From Hyphococcus lacteus (GTDB lineage: Bacteria; Pseudomonadota; Alphaproteobacteria; Caulobacterales; Parvularculaceae), in assembly GCF_041058985.1 (NCBI RefSeq), contig NZ_JBEHZE010000001.1:434001-498000 (forward strand): a stretch of 64,000 nt of DNA. The letters are read 5' to 3'. Below the pieces are notes generated by a model. That model saw only the letters and a program-made list of their open reading frames with translations. It did not search any database and had not been told where the DNA came from. The translations under genes and the position numbers were made by a program. Below are positions 56,555-64,000 of this stretch, piece by piece. Within the stretch, counting starts at the first letter, position 1. Each line of letters starts with the position of its first letter.

Positions 56555-58003
56555 TTAGCCCTCCAGCGCCTCGCGAATACGTCGCACGCCGTCTTGAAAA
56601 GTCTTGTCGCGCTCGATCAAAGCCTGCGCCCTACGGTAGGAGGACATGACCGTTGTGTGGTCACGCTTAAGCGCCTTGCCAATGCGAGGAAATGACTCTT
56701 TCAACACCTCACGGGCACACCAAACAACCGCGTGGCGAGACCGCACGATGCGCTGCGGCTGAGCCCGCCCAAGCAGGTCATCCATCGTCAGCCCAAACGC
56801 TTCCGCGCCGGCAGCAATCGCATCATCAATAGTCGCCACGCGTCGACGGTCCTCCAGCCTTGATTTAAGAACGGCTTTCGCCTCCTCAAGATCAACCACA
56901 GTCTCCTCAGCACCATACATCAAAAGCAATTGGTTGAGTGCCCCGATTGTCTCCCGAGTACTCTGCGTGAATGTGCGCGCGATAAATTCAAGAGCCTCAT
57001 CCGAGACTGAACACGCAGCAGGGCTTTGCTCAACGCGCTTCTTCAGAACAGATAAACGAAGCGGCTCGTCGCCCGGATGGATTGGTGCACAGATACCACC
57101 GGCCAAACGATCGGCAATCCGTTGATTGATACCAGCCTCAGCTAGTTTTGCTGGTGGAAGCTCACCAGCGATGACAACCTGCTTACCACTATCGAGTGCT
57201 GCGTCGATCACAATTAAAAGCTCCTCTTGCGTACGGTTTTTTCCAGAAAGAAAATGGATATCATCAAAGGCGATGAAATCATTATTCAGAATTGCTTTGT
57301 GAAGAGCCGGCGTAGAGTTTGACCAAACCGCACTCACACAAGCGTTGATAAGGTTGTTATAAGTTACATAACCTGCAGAGCCGCGCTGGCCATTGCGCGA
57401 CCATTCATGAGCGATTGATTGCAGCAAATGCGTTTTGCCAACACCCGACGGCCCATAAAAATAAATCAGCTCTTTCGGGCGCCCCTCTGCCAAAGCTTCA
57501 TGTGCTGCGGCCCACGCAATCCGGTTCGACCCATCGACAGCAAAAACACCAAATGTACGGCGCGGATCAAGTGGCGTCGCAAGATCTTCAAATGTAGCAG
57601 AGCCCTTGCCACCACGCGCCGCAACAACAGCGGACGCGGTTGAGTTTTGCGCGGCCTCCGTTGTTGGAACCTGCGACACCACACGCTGCTCCTCTTGCGC
57701 ATCAACGCGTGCTGCGTGTGCCGCAAGGTTGTTCTTCATGACTGTTAGACTCAGCTTCCGGACGGGGCCAATTTCTTTACGCCAAATCTCTGCCATGACA
57801 GGATGAAAACGATCATCAAGCATCACACGCTTAGCTTCCGAACCCGTTGAAAGAGTCACGCAGTCATTATTTATGTCCGCAAGACCGAGATCAACAAACC
57901 ATGATTTATATTTCGCATCCCCTACACGTGCACGCAAAGCTGTAAGGTAACGTTTAAATACTTCCTGTTGCTCAAGACCGCTCATTGATTTTTCATTGTC
58001 CAT
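56555..58003 (-). CDS. dnaA: Chromosomal replication initiator DnaA (divergent)
   Basis: This 482-residue protein has domain I (about 10-90), a linker (about 90-145), an AAA+ domain with Walker A GPSGVGKTHLLQ at about 184-195 and Walker B FIAFDDIHFLSGK, and domain IV with the basic loop KRDHTTVMSSYRR. Several blocks depart from common DnaA: Walker A is usually GGVGLGKTH, and the region usually LxSRFxxGL reads IADRLAGGICAP. The DNA-binding helix reads RSRHAVVWCAREVLKE. The order dnaA-dnaN-recF-gyrB and the length support DnaA. The divergence may reflect the lineage or a specialised initiator. Confidence 0.92.
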   Translation of the reverse strand: MDNEKSMSGLEQQEVFKRYLTALRARVGDAKYKSWFVDLGLADINNDCVTLSTGSEAKRVMLDDRFHPVMAEIWRKEIGPVRKLSLTVMKNNLAAHAARVDAQEEQRVVSQVPTTEAAQNSTASAVVAARGGKGSATFEDLATPLDPRRTFGVFAVDGSNRIAWAAAHEALAEGRPKELIYFYGPSGVGKTHLLQSIAHEWSRNGQRGSAGYVTYNNLINACVSAVWSNSTPALHKAILNNDFIAFDDIHFLSGKNRTQEELLIVIDAALDSGKQVVIAGELPPAKLAEAGINQRIADRLAGGICAPIHPGDEPLRLSVLKKRVEQSPAACSVSDEALEFIARTFTQSTRETIGALNQLLLMYGAEETVVDLEEAKAVLKSRLEDRRRVATIDDAIAAGAEAFGLTMDDLLGRAQPQRIVRSRHAVVWCAREVLKESFPRIGKALKRDHTTVMSSYRRAQALIERDKTFQDGVRRIREALEG

Positions 58004-58573
58004 TTTTTTGAAACCGCCCGAATTTCAGTCAAACTCGCCGCCGCGTACATTAAAAAACGCAACGCGCTACACAAAAATACTGCAAGTTATTGATCGATTA
58101 AAATCAGAAGATAGCCGACAAACTTAAGAGACGCATATTAAGACAGAAGCCCGCCCACTTCCAGAACAATAGTATGTATAAACACTAATGGAAGGAAGCC
58201 GTCGCTATTCATTCTAATAATCTCCGATTGATTTAGCGTCAAAATTACGTGCCTACGCAGCAGCCGCCCAGCTATAGGCAAAGGTGGCGAACCAAACAAC
58301 ACTTTTTCAAACTGAAACTGATTGGCGAAAATTAATCCGCATAAGTCATATCGACAAAGCTAGTGTAGTTAATCTGAACGATGATGGTCAAGCATTGATT
58401 GTGAATTTTGTGTTTTTTTATGTCGTTTTTTTTACGCGACGCTTGGGCCTTGAACGCGAGTATTAACAACCTGTTCAACAAAAACAAATCGTTACGCTTA
58501 TAAGCAAACGAACAATAGTAAGGTGCATTTTTTGCGGCAGCACATTGTGCGCACGCACCACCTACAAACGCGG
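58004..58573. other. A/T-rich spacer between dnaA and rpsT
   Basis: This long spacer includes an A/T-rich stretch at about 58385-58440 with TTTTTTTATGTCG and runs of eight T. No consensus DnaA box (TTATCCACA or a one-mismatch reverse) is found on either strand, so an origin cannot be claimed. The dnaA promoter must be here. A 60-codon plus-strand frame at 58284 and a 92-codon minus-strand frame at 58332-58610 overlap, have no motif and are not called. Confidence 0.4.
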
Positions 58574-58605
58574 CAAAACAAACGCGCTCACCAAAGGCGA
58601 GCGCG
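58574..58605 (-). terminator. Terminator after rpsT
   Basis: CGCGCTCGCC and GGTGAGCGCG form a 10-bp stem (one G-T pair) with a TTT loop, followed on the minus strand by TTTGTTTTG. It lies 33 bp after the rpsT stop. Confidence 0.88.
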
Positions 58606-58637
58606 CTCAATTAAGATCAAATTTCAGATGGACCAGC

Positions 58638-58904
58638 TTACGCTGCAAGTGATTTAATACGCGAAGACAAACGCGACAGTTTCCGAGAAACTGTTTTCTT
58701 GTGATAAACGCCCTTGGTCACAGCGCGGTGCAATTCTGGCTGCGCACTCTTAAAGGCTGCTTCAGCAGCACTTTTATCACCTGACGTGATGGCCTCCTCC
58801 ACCCGACGCAAGAATGTTCGCACGCGCGAACGGCGAGACTTGTTCACAGCAGTACGTCGCTCAATTTTGCGAACCATTTTCTTGGCGGAAGTTGTATTGG
58901 CCAT
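58638..58904 (-). CDS. rpsT: 30S ribosomal protein S20
   Basis: This 88-residue basic helical protein is S20: ANTTSAKKMVRKIERRTAVN at the N-terminus, SRRSRVRTFLRRVEEAI, and KGVYHKKTVSRKLSRLSSRI at the end. S20 binds the 5' domain of 16S rRNA and is needed for assembly of the small subunit. It lies between mutM and dnaA, all on the minus strand, and has its own terminator. Confidence 0.97.
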   Translation of the reverse strand: MANTTSAKKMVRKIERRTAVNKSRRSRVRTFLRRVEEAITSGDKSAAEAAFKSAQPELHRAVTKGVYHKKTVSRKLSRLSSRIKSLAA

Positions 58905-59029
58905 ATATCGTCACTCAAGGTTGGAAAGCCACTCATCGGCGGCGCGAGCGGCGGTATATAGACACCCACTGAGAGGGCGTCAACACGCGATTCCGCCTTA
59001 ATTGAAGCTTATTTTAGCCCCGGCCGGTT

Positions 59030-59878
59030 TTACCGCTGGCACTGACCACAGAAAAACGTTGAACGGCCGCTTTGAACAATTCGCTGGATGACGTCGCCGC
59101 AGGCCGTACATGCCTCGCCTTCGCGATCATAGACATCAAACCGGTGCTGAAAATAACCGAGATCCCCATCAGCGGATGCGAAATCCCTTAGCGTTGACCC
59201 GCCTGCATCTATGGCATCCCGCAACACCTCTATTATGGCCCTATACAGCCGCTCGCCACGTTTACCCGCCACAGTCCCCGCTTTCCTGCGCGGCGACACA
59301 CCGGCACGATAGAGGGCTTCACAGACATAGATATTTCCGAGCCCGGCAACGTTGCGCTGATCCAAAAGCGCCGCCTTGATTGGGCTGGCCTTACCCGTCA
59401 ACGTCTTGCTCAATGTCGTTCCGGAGAACTGGTTGCCTAACGGCTCCGGTCCCATCGCGGCAAAATGTCTGCAATTATCAAGCTCTAAGGTCGGCACGAG
59501 ATCCATGAAGCCAAATCGCCGTGGATCGTTATAAATTATCACTAAAGACCCATTACCGTTCATCGAAAAAACCACGTGGTCATGCTTGGGATTTCCGCCT
59601 TGGGTCATGGCCGGATCGGCCTTTTCATCAATGATCGTAAAGCGGCCCGACATACCTAAGTGCATGATTAAGCATTCATCCGTCGATAAGAATCCTAGCA
59701 AATACTTACCGCGACGCTCTAGCCTTTCGACCGTCGCGCCAACGATGCGATTTGAAAAGTCTTTCGGAAAAGGAAAGCGTAGATCTGGGCGGCGAGCCTC
59801 AACTGCCCTAAATTTCGCCCCCTCCATAACTGGCACCAGCCCACAGCGGACTGTTTCAACTTCGGGCAATTCAGGCAT
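59030..59878 (-). CDS. mutM: Formamidopyrimidine-DNA glycosylase
   Basis: This 282-residue bifunctional glycosylase/lyase removes 8-oxoguanine and FaPy lesions. After the Met it starts PELPEVETVRCGL, where the N-terminal Pro2 is the nucleophile and Glu3 the catalytic acid. RRGKYLLGFL holds the conserved Lys, and NAAGLGNIY-type DQRNVAGLGNIYVCEALY the helix-two-turn-helix. The C-terminal zinc finger is ACTACGDVIQRIVQSGRSTF then FCGQCQR, with the Arg that contacts DNA. It lies upstream of rpsT and dnaA on the same strand, an order seen in related alphaproteobacteria. Confidence 0.97.
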   Translation of the reverse strand: MPELPEVETVRCGLVPVMEGAKFRAVEARRPDLRFPFPKDFSNRIVGATVERLERRGKYLLGFLSTDECLIMHLGMSGRFTIIDEKADPAMTQGGNPKHDHVVFSMNGNGSLVIIYNDPRRFGFMDLVPTLELDNCRHFAAMGPEPLGNQFSGTTLSKTLTGKASPIKAALLDQRNVAGLGNIYVCEALYRAGVSPRRKAGTVAGKRGERLYRAIIEVLRDAIDAGGSTLRDFASADGDLGYFQHRFDVYDREGEACTACGDVIQRIVQSGRSTFFCGQCQR

Positions 59879-60090
59879 ATCAGACTTTCGGATTGTGATT
59901 CTGCGTACGGGCGCACGCTCGGAATACCATACCGGTCACCCTCTGGCATCACTTCACCATCTGAAATCAATCACAACCTTTCCCTCGAGTGTGTATAGTT
60001 AAAATCGATTAGCTCTATTCTCGATTGATATATGGTTTGACCGGCTTCTATTCTGCGCTGTAGCCTCACTGCATTGACGGAGGGGCAATC

Positions 60091-61221
60091 ATGTCGAAAA
60101 CAAATTTTGAAACGCCGCCCACGGCGAGCGTCGGCGCAACAATGCGTGACGATCTAACCGTGCGAAATGTTTCGCGTATCGGACCGGTGCTTTGGATCGG
60201 ATTCTACACGTCGATGTTGAACCTGTTCACCCTGACCTTATTCCGGTTTTGGGGGCGAACCCATTTCCGACGACGGCTTTGGTCGGATACGAGTGTCGGC
60301 GGTGAGCCACTGGAATATACCGGTCGTGGGCTAGAGCTCTTTGTCGGATTTGTCATCGCGATATTTACGCTGATGCTACCCTTCGTCGGCATAGTGTTCG
60401 CTATCCAATTCTTCATCGGCCCCGAAACAGTCTATTTGGCCGCGGTTCCGCTACTATTGTATGCGTTCCTATTTTTTATCTTGGGCGTCGCAATCTTTCT
60501 TGCTCGACGCTATCACCTCTCACGCACCCGTCTGCGCGGCATTCGCTTTGCCCAAACCGGTTCGGCGCTAGGATATGGCGTTGCCATGTTCGGCTATCTT
60601 GTTCTGTCTATAATTACTTTAGGCTGGTACGGACCGGCTGCGCGCATCAAGCTTTCCCGAAAATTATGGGAAAAGGCCTATTTTGGCAGCGAGCAATTTT
60701 CCTTCACGGACACTGCGGAAGCCACAGCCGAACCTGTCTATAAGAGCTTCGCATTTGCGTGGTTTGGAACCATTATCGTCTACGCGATTTGGGCTGGATG
60801 GTTTTTCATCTCGATGGGCGAGAGCCTAACGGAAACCGCAACTGCACCCGATTTAGAGTTGATTGGTAAACTCTATTTGTCATTTATCCCAATGGTTATC
60901 TTAATTGGTATTTTCGTTAGCTGGCATGAGGCCGTGATGATCCGTCGAATTGTCAAAAGCCTAAAAGTTGCTGGCGCGGATTTTTCTTCCAACATGAAAA
61001 CCGTCGACATTATCGAGCTCGCGATCACCAACACTTTGCTCGTAATATTCACATTAGGGTTTGGTTTTATGGCTGCCCAAATGCGGGTCTGGAAACGTAT
61101 TGCAAACCGCATCGCGCTTGATGGGGATGTAGATTTCGCGAGAATCCAGCAAACGACTGAAGCGGCACCCAAACAAGGTGAGGGACTTGCCGATGGTCTT
61201 GATATCATTTCTAATTTCTAA
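60091..61221 (+). CDS. DUF898 (YjgN-like) membrane protein
   Basis: This 376-residue integral membrane protein has about eight hydrophobic segments. It begins with the DUF898 phrase NLFTLTLFRFWGRTHFRRRL at about residues 46-65 and GGEPLEYTGRGLELFVG, and repeats a similar phrase, GWYGPAARIKLSRKLWEKAY followed by FGSEQFSF, in the second half. The function of YjgN is unknown. GGAGGGGC precedes the ATG. It is followed by an M48 protease gene 12 bp away, a pairing also seen for other members, so the two probably act together in the inner membrane. Confidence 0.86.
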   Translation: MSKTNFETPPTASVGATMRDDLTVRNVSRIGPVLWIGFYTSMLNLFTLTLFRFWGRTHFRRRLWSDTSVGGEPLEYTGRGLELFVGFVIAIFTLMLPFVGIVFAIQFFIGPETVYLAAVPLLLYAFLFFILGVAIFLARRYHLSRTRLRGIRFAQTGSALGYGVAMFGYLVLSIITLGWYGPAARIKLSRKLWEKAYFGSEQFSFTDTAEATAEPVYKSFAFAWFGTIIVYAIWAGWFFISMGESLTETATAPDLELIGKLYLSFIPMVILIGIFVSWHEAVMIRRIVKSLKVAGADFSSNMKTVDIIELAITNTLLVIFTLGFGFMAAQMRVWKRIANRIALDGDVDFARIQQTTEAAPKQGEGLADGLDIISNF

Positions 61222-61233
61222 AACCCGTTGAGC

Positions 61234-62367
61234 ATGAGCAGCGAACCAACATTGAGCGGACGATATTTCGATGGGGAAAGTGGTAACGCCCAGCCCGTCG
61301 AAATCGTCCTTTATAACGATCATTTTTTGATACGCTCGTCTAAGAAGGAGTTTCGGTGGGAATACCGGCACACGAAAGTTGCCGCACAACCTGACACCGA
61401 AACTCGGCTTTCGAACCGACACTTTCCGGATGCAGTTCTTGTCTTGCCATCAACGGGCGCATCGGCGCTTAAAAAGGCCGCCCCGGAAATTTTTGATGGG
61501 CGTCGCGAACGACGACGTATCACTGCGCTGATATCGGGGTTGGTTATCGGCGCAGGCATTGTGACTGCCGCAGTCTTTATCGGCGTACCGGCAGCGTCGG
61601 GTCCACTTGCCCGAGCAACGCCAAAAGATTTTGAAATGCGAATTGGCTCCAATCTCGCAGCACAAATATCAATTTTATACAAACCCTGCGGCGAAGCAGA
61701 CGCGTTGGAAATTCTGCAACCGGTTCTCAATAGTATGGCCGAAAAAGGCGATGTGGGTTTCCCCATTGAGTTTCGGTTCGTTAAGTCACGCGGCCCAAAT
61801 GCATTTGCCCTTCCTGGCGGGCAGGTCATGGCAACCTCAGGGCTTTTAGATGCGATAGGTGATGACCAAGAGGCATTCTTCGCGGTAATGGCACATGAAC
61901 TTGGCCATGTGCGAGCGCGAGACGGAATGCAGGCTGTATATCGAAATGCGGGTCTTGGCATTACGCTCGATATTATCACTGGCGGCTCCGGCGCAGCTCA
62001 GCAATTGGTACTGCTCGGTGGGCAATTAAACCAGTTGCGCCATACCCGCATCCAAGAAGCTGCCGCAGATGAGACAGCTATCGAGATAATGACCGCAATG
62101 AATCTCGACCCAAGTGCGCTTTCGCGTGCCTTTGAAGCGATCAGCGCATCTGCGCCTGATGAGGCGCAGTCGGAGAATAACGAAAAGAAATACCCAAGCT
62201 GGCTTCGCTCACATCCCAACACTGAAAAGCGGATCGAAAATGCGCGTCAACACCAGAAATCCGGTGGAAAGCCGCCGCTAACATCTGAGCAATGGCAAAC
62301 TATTGTCAGGACTTGTCATGCGGCACAGAAAGGTTTGGCGGACAAAGAGACAACGCAAAGCGAATAA
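61234..62367 (+). CDS. M48-family metalloprotease
   Basis: The 377-residue protein has an N-terminal soluble domain (about 1-95), one membrane segment (about 107-127, LISGLVIGAGIVTAAVFIGV), and an M48 peptidase domain. The zinc motif is VMAHELGHVRARDGM at about 220-234 (HELGH), with the third ligand Glu probably in QEAAADETAIEIM. LPGGQVMATSGLLDAIGDDQ is the conserved lead-in. The active site faces the periplasm by topology. The ATG at 61234 is used. It shares a transcript with the DUF898 gene and ends at a strong terminator. Confidence 0.9.
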   Translation: MSSEPTLSGRYFDGESGNAQPVEIVLYNDHFLIRSSKKEFRWEYRHTKVAAQPDTETRLSNRHFPDAVLVLPSTGASALKKAAPEIFDGRRERRRITALISGLVIGAGIVTAAVFIGVPAASGPLARATPKDFEMRIGSNLAAQISILYKPCGEADALEILQPVLNSMAEKGDVGFPIEFRFVKSRGPNAFALPGGQVMATSGLLDAIGDDQEAFFAVMAHELGHVRARDGMQAVYRNAGLGITLDIITGGSGAAQQLVLLGGQLNQLRHTRIQEAAADETAIEIMTAMNLDPSALSRAFEAISASAPDEAQSENNEKKYPSWLRSHPNTEKRIENARQHQKSGGKPPLTSEQWQTIVRTCHAAQKGLADKETTQSE

Positions 62368-62396
62368 AAAAACCCCGGCCTTGGCCGGGGTTTTTA
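62366..62396. terminator. Bidirectional terminator between the M48 protease gene and rpsA
   Basis: AACCCCGGCC and GGCCGGGGTT form a 10-bp stem with a TT loop. It is preceded by a run of A and followed by a run of T, so it works for both convergent genes. Confidence 0.92.
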
Positions 62397-62422
62397 TTAG
62401 ATCAGACGACAGCTTTTAGGGC

Positions 62423-64000
62423 TTAGTCTTTCGTCTCGTTTTCTTTCATGGCTGCGCCAAGGATATCGCCGAGCGACGCGCCTGAATCTGCAGAACCGTA
62501 TTGTTGTACGGCTTCTTTTTCTTCCGCCATTTCGCGCGCTTTGATCGATACGTTGATGCGGCGTGTTTTTGAATCGATTGCCGTAACGCGAGCATCGATT
62601 TTGTCACCGACAGCGAAACGCTCTGGGCGTTGTTCACCACGGTCTTTCGACAGATCAGATTTACGGATGAAGGCTTTTGGACCTTCAGCGCCGCCGACCT
62701 GAACTTCGATGCCGCCGCTTTCGATAGCAGTAACCGTACAGGTCACATCGCTGCCGCGGCTAATGTCACCGATAGTTTCAAGTGGATCGGAGCCAACCTG
62801 CTTAACGCCAAGTGAGATACGCTCTTTGTCTGGATCGACATCGAGAACTTTGGCCTGAATGACCTGACCTTTTTGATAATCCTTAATGGCTTCTTCGCCA
62901 GAACGATTCCAATCAAGGTCTGAAAGGTGGACCATTCCGTCCATCTCTTCGTTGAGGCCAACAAAAAGACCGAACTCGGTGATGTTCTTGATTTCGCCTT
63001 CGATCATCGACCCGATTGGGTGTTCTTCAGCAAAACGTTCCCATGGGTTATCAGCACACTGCTTAAGCCCGAGCGAGATACGGCGTTTGGTTTCGTCAAC
63101 TTCAAGCACCATGACTTCGACTTCTTGAGATGTCGAAACAATTTTGCCTGGGTGTACGTTTTTCTTGACCCAGCTCATTTCAGAGACGTGGACAAGACCT
63201 TCGATGCCGTCTTCAAGTTCAACGAATGCACCGTAATCAGTGATGTTAGTCACTTTACCGCTAAATTTCGCACTGATTGGGTATTTCGCTGCTACGCCTT
63301 CCCATGGATCTGGCGAAAGTTGCTTGATGCCAAGCGAGATGCGGTGTGTGTCAGGGTTGATCTTGATGATTTTGACACGGATCGTATCATTTACGTTAAG
63401 CACCTCTGACGGGTGGTTCACGCGGCTCCAAGACATGTCAGTAACGTGGAGAAGACCATCAACGCCCGGTGCCAGTTCAACAAATGCACCATATTCGGTG
63501 ATGTTCTTCACGATACCTTCGCGTTCATCACCCTCGTTCAGTTCTTTAACAACTTCCTGACGCTGTTCTGCGCGATCTTCTTCGAGAATAGCGCGACGTG
63601 AAACAACGATATTACCGCGACGCTTGTCCATTTTCAGGATGCGGAATGGCTGCGGTATGTTCATTAGCGGGCCAGCATCGCGCACGGGGCGGATGTCAAC
63701 TTGGCTACCCGGCAAGAACGCTACAGCGCCGCCGAGATCAACAGTGAAGCCACCTTTAACGCGGTTAAAGATTTCACCATCAACGCGTTCATTTTTCTCG
63801 TAAACTTTTTCGAGACGGTCCCAAGCTTCTTCACGGCGCGCTTTTTCGCGACTGATCACAGCTTCGCCTTGCGCATTTTCAACGCGCTCGACAAAAACTT
63901 CTACAGAGTCGCCGACTTTAAGCTCAGCCGGTTTACCGGGTTGGGAAAATTCTTTGAGGGCTACACGGCCTTCGGTTTTTAGACCGACATCGACGACTGC
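62423..64000 (-). CDS. rpsA: 30S ribosomal protein S1 (5' end outside window)
   Basis: The minus-strand frame runs from the window edge to the stop at 62423, 525 residues, without the N-terminus. It consists of repeated S1 RNA-binding domains, each with phrases such as EREGIVKNITEYGAFVELAP, KFSGKVTNITDYGAFVELED and MIEGEIKNITEFGLFVGLNE; about five or more are visible. S1 binds mRNA near the start codon and is needed for translation of most messages. The C-terminus (SADSGASLGDILGAAMKENE) is as in alphaproteobacterial S1. An in-frame ATG at 63859 is internal, not the start. Confidence 0.97.
   Translation of the reverse strand, partial: AVVDVGLKTEGRVALKEFSQPGKPAELKVGDSVEVFVERVENAQGEAVISREKARREEAWDRLEKVYEKNERVDGEIFNRVKGGFTVDLGGAVAFLPGSQVDIRPVRDAGPLMNIPQPFRILKMDKRRGNIVVSRRAILEEDRAEQRQEVVKELNEGDEREGIVKNITEYGAFVELAPGVDGLLHVTDMSWSRVNHPSEVLNVNDTIRVKIIKINPDTHRISLGIKQLSPDPWEGVAAKYPISAKFSGKVTNITDYGAFVELEDGIEGLVHVSEMSWVKKNVHPGKIVSTSQEVEVMVLEVDETKRRISLGLKQCADNPWERFAEEHPIGSMIEGEIKNITEFGLFVGLNEEMDGMVHLSDLDWNRSGEEAIKDYQKGQVIQAKVLDVDPDKERISLGVKQVGSDPLETIGDISRGSDVTCTVTAIESGGIEVQVGGAEGPKAFIRKSDLSKDRGEQRPERFAVGDKIDARVTAIDSKTRRINVSIKAREMAEEKEAVQQYGSADSGASLGDILGAAMKENETKD

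Noticed and set aside
58004..58637. Chromosome origin (oriC) beside dnaA
   Set aside because: A/T-rich but without any consensus DnaA box or repeated near-match; gene order alone is not enough.

Overview
The window is chromosomal DNA from an alphaproteobacterium. The evidence is the stand-alone response regulator CpdR next to an N-formylglutamate amidohydrolase and tRNA-Val, a Usg-family protein, an ornithine decarboxylase with a speF-like leader, a ROSE-type RNA thermometer before an Hsp20 gene, a CtrA-like TTAA-N7-TTAA box, and a NrdA ending in CLACQ. The dnaA-dnaN-recF-gyrB run followed by rpsT and mutM suggests a lineage near Caulobacterales, Hyphomonadales or Parvularculales. No species can be named from the sequence alone.

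Layout. Positions 1-4.7 kb are a catabolic accessory patch: a Rieske oxygenase (cut by the window edge), an acetamidase/formamidase, a decayed SDR, an AraC regulator and a decayed VOC gene. Positions 4.7-8.64 kb are a small mobile region ending at tRNA-Ser(GGA). It holds an IS1595-type transposase with a divergent DUF6471-like regulator and a membrane protein, a RelE/HigA-type toxin-antitoxin pair, and two copies of one hypothetical gene (one decayed) with shared flanks. Positions 8.9-30.6 kb are mostly core genes: a TerC-like protein; galE-vanZ-like-kdsB; a phosphatase; a C-methyltransferase-like protein; argE; an H1-like protein; a tandem-FKBP lipoprotein; a YnbA/CdsA/PlsC-like phospholipid operon; usg; ornithine decarboxylase with a deoxyhypusine-synthase-like enzyme; an esterase; an Uup-type ABC-F ATPase; and a thioesterase.

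Positions 30.6-34 kb carry nrdA behind NrdR-like boxes and a CtrA-like box. Downstream, where nrdB might be expected, lie a hypothetical gene and seven REP-like palindromes around a GIY-YIG gene. Positions 34-41.1 kb are a complete beta-oxidation operon: ligase, two acyl-CoA dehydrogenases, MaoC hydratase, MFE-2-like SDR, thiolase, then an alkyltransferase-like DNA-binding protein. Positions 41.4-50.3 kb hold two inositol-monophosphatase family enzymes, Hsp20, a lipoprotein methyltransferase with an SCP2-like protein and a lipase, an XRE regulator, a glycosyltransferase, an unannotated small RNA with its own promoter and terminator, cpdR and two tRNAs. Positions 50.4-64 kb hold a TraB/GumN protein, gyrB-recF-dnaN-dnaA, rpsT, mutM, a DUF898 membrane protein with an M48 protease, and rpsA (cut by the window edge).

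The least explained items are the REP-like array flanking the GIY-YIG gene, the putative three-gene IS1595-type element with helically phased operators, the small RNA at about 48335-48418, the overlapping leader ORF and RNA switch before ornithine decarboxylase, and a divergent DnaA with no consensus DnaA boxes beside it.
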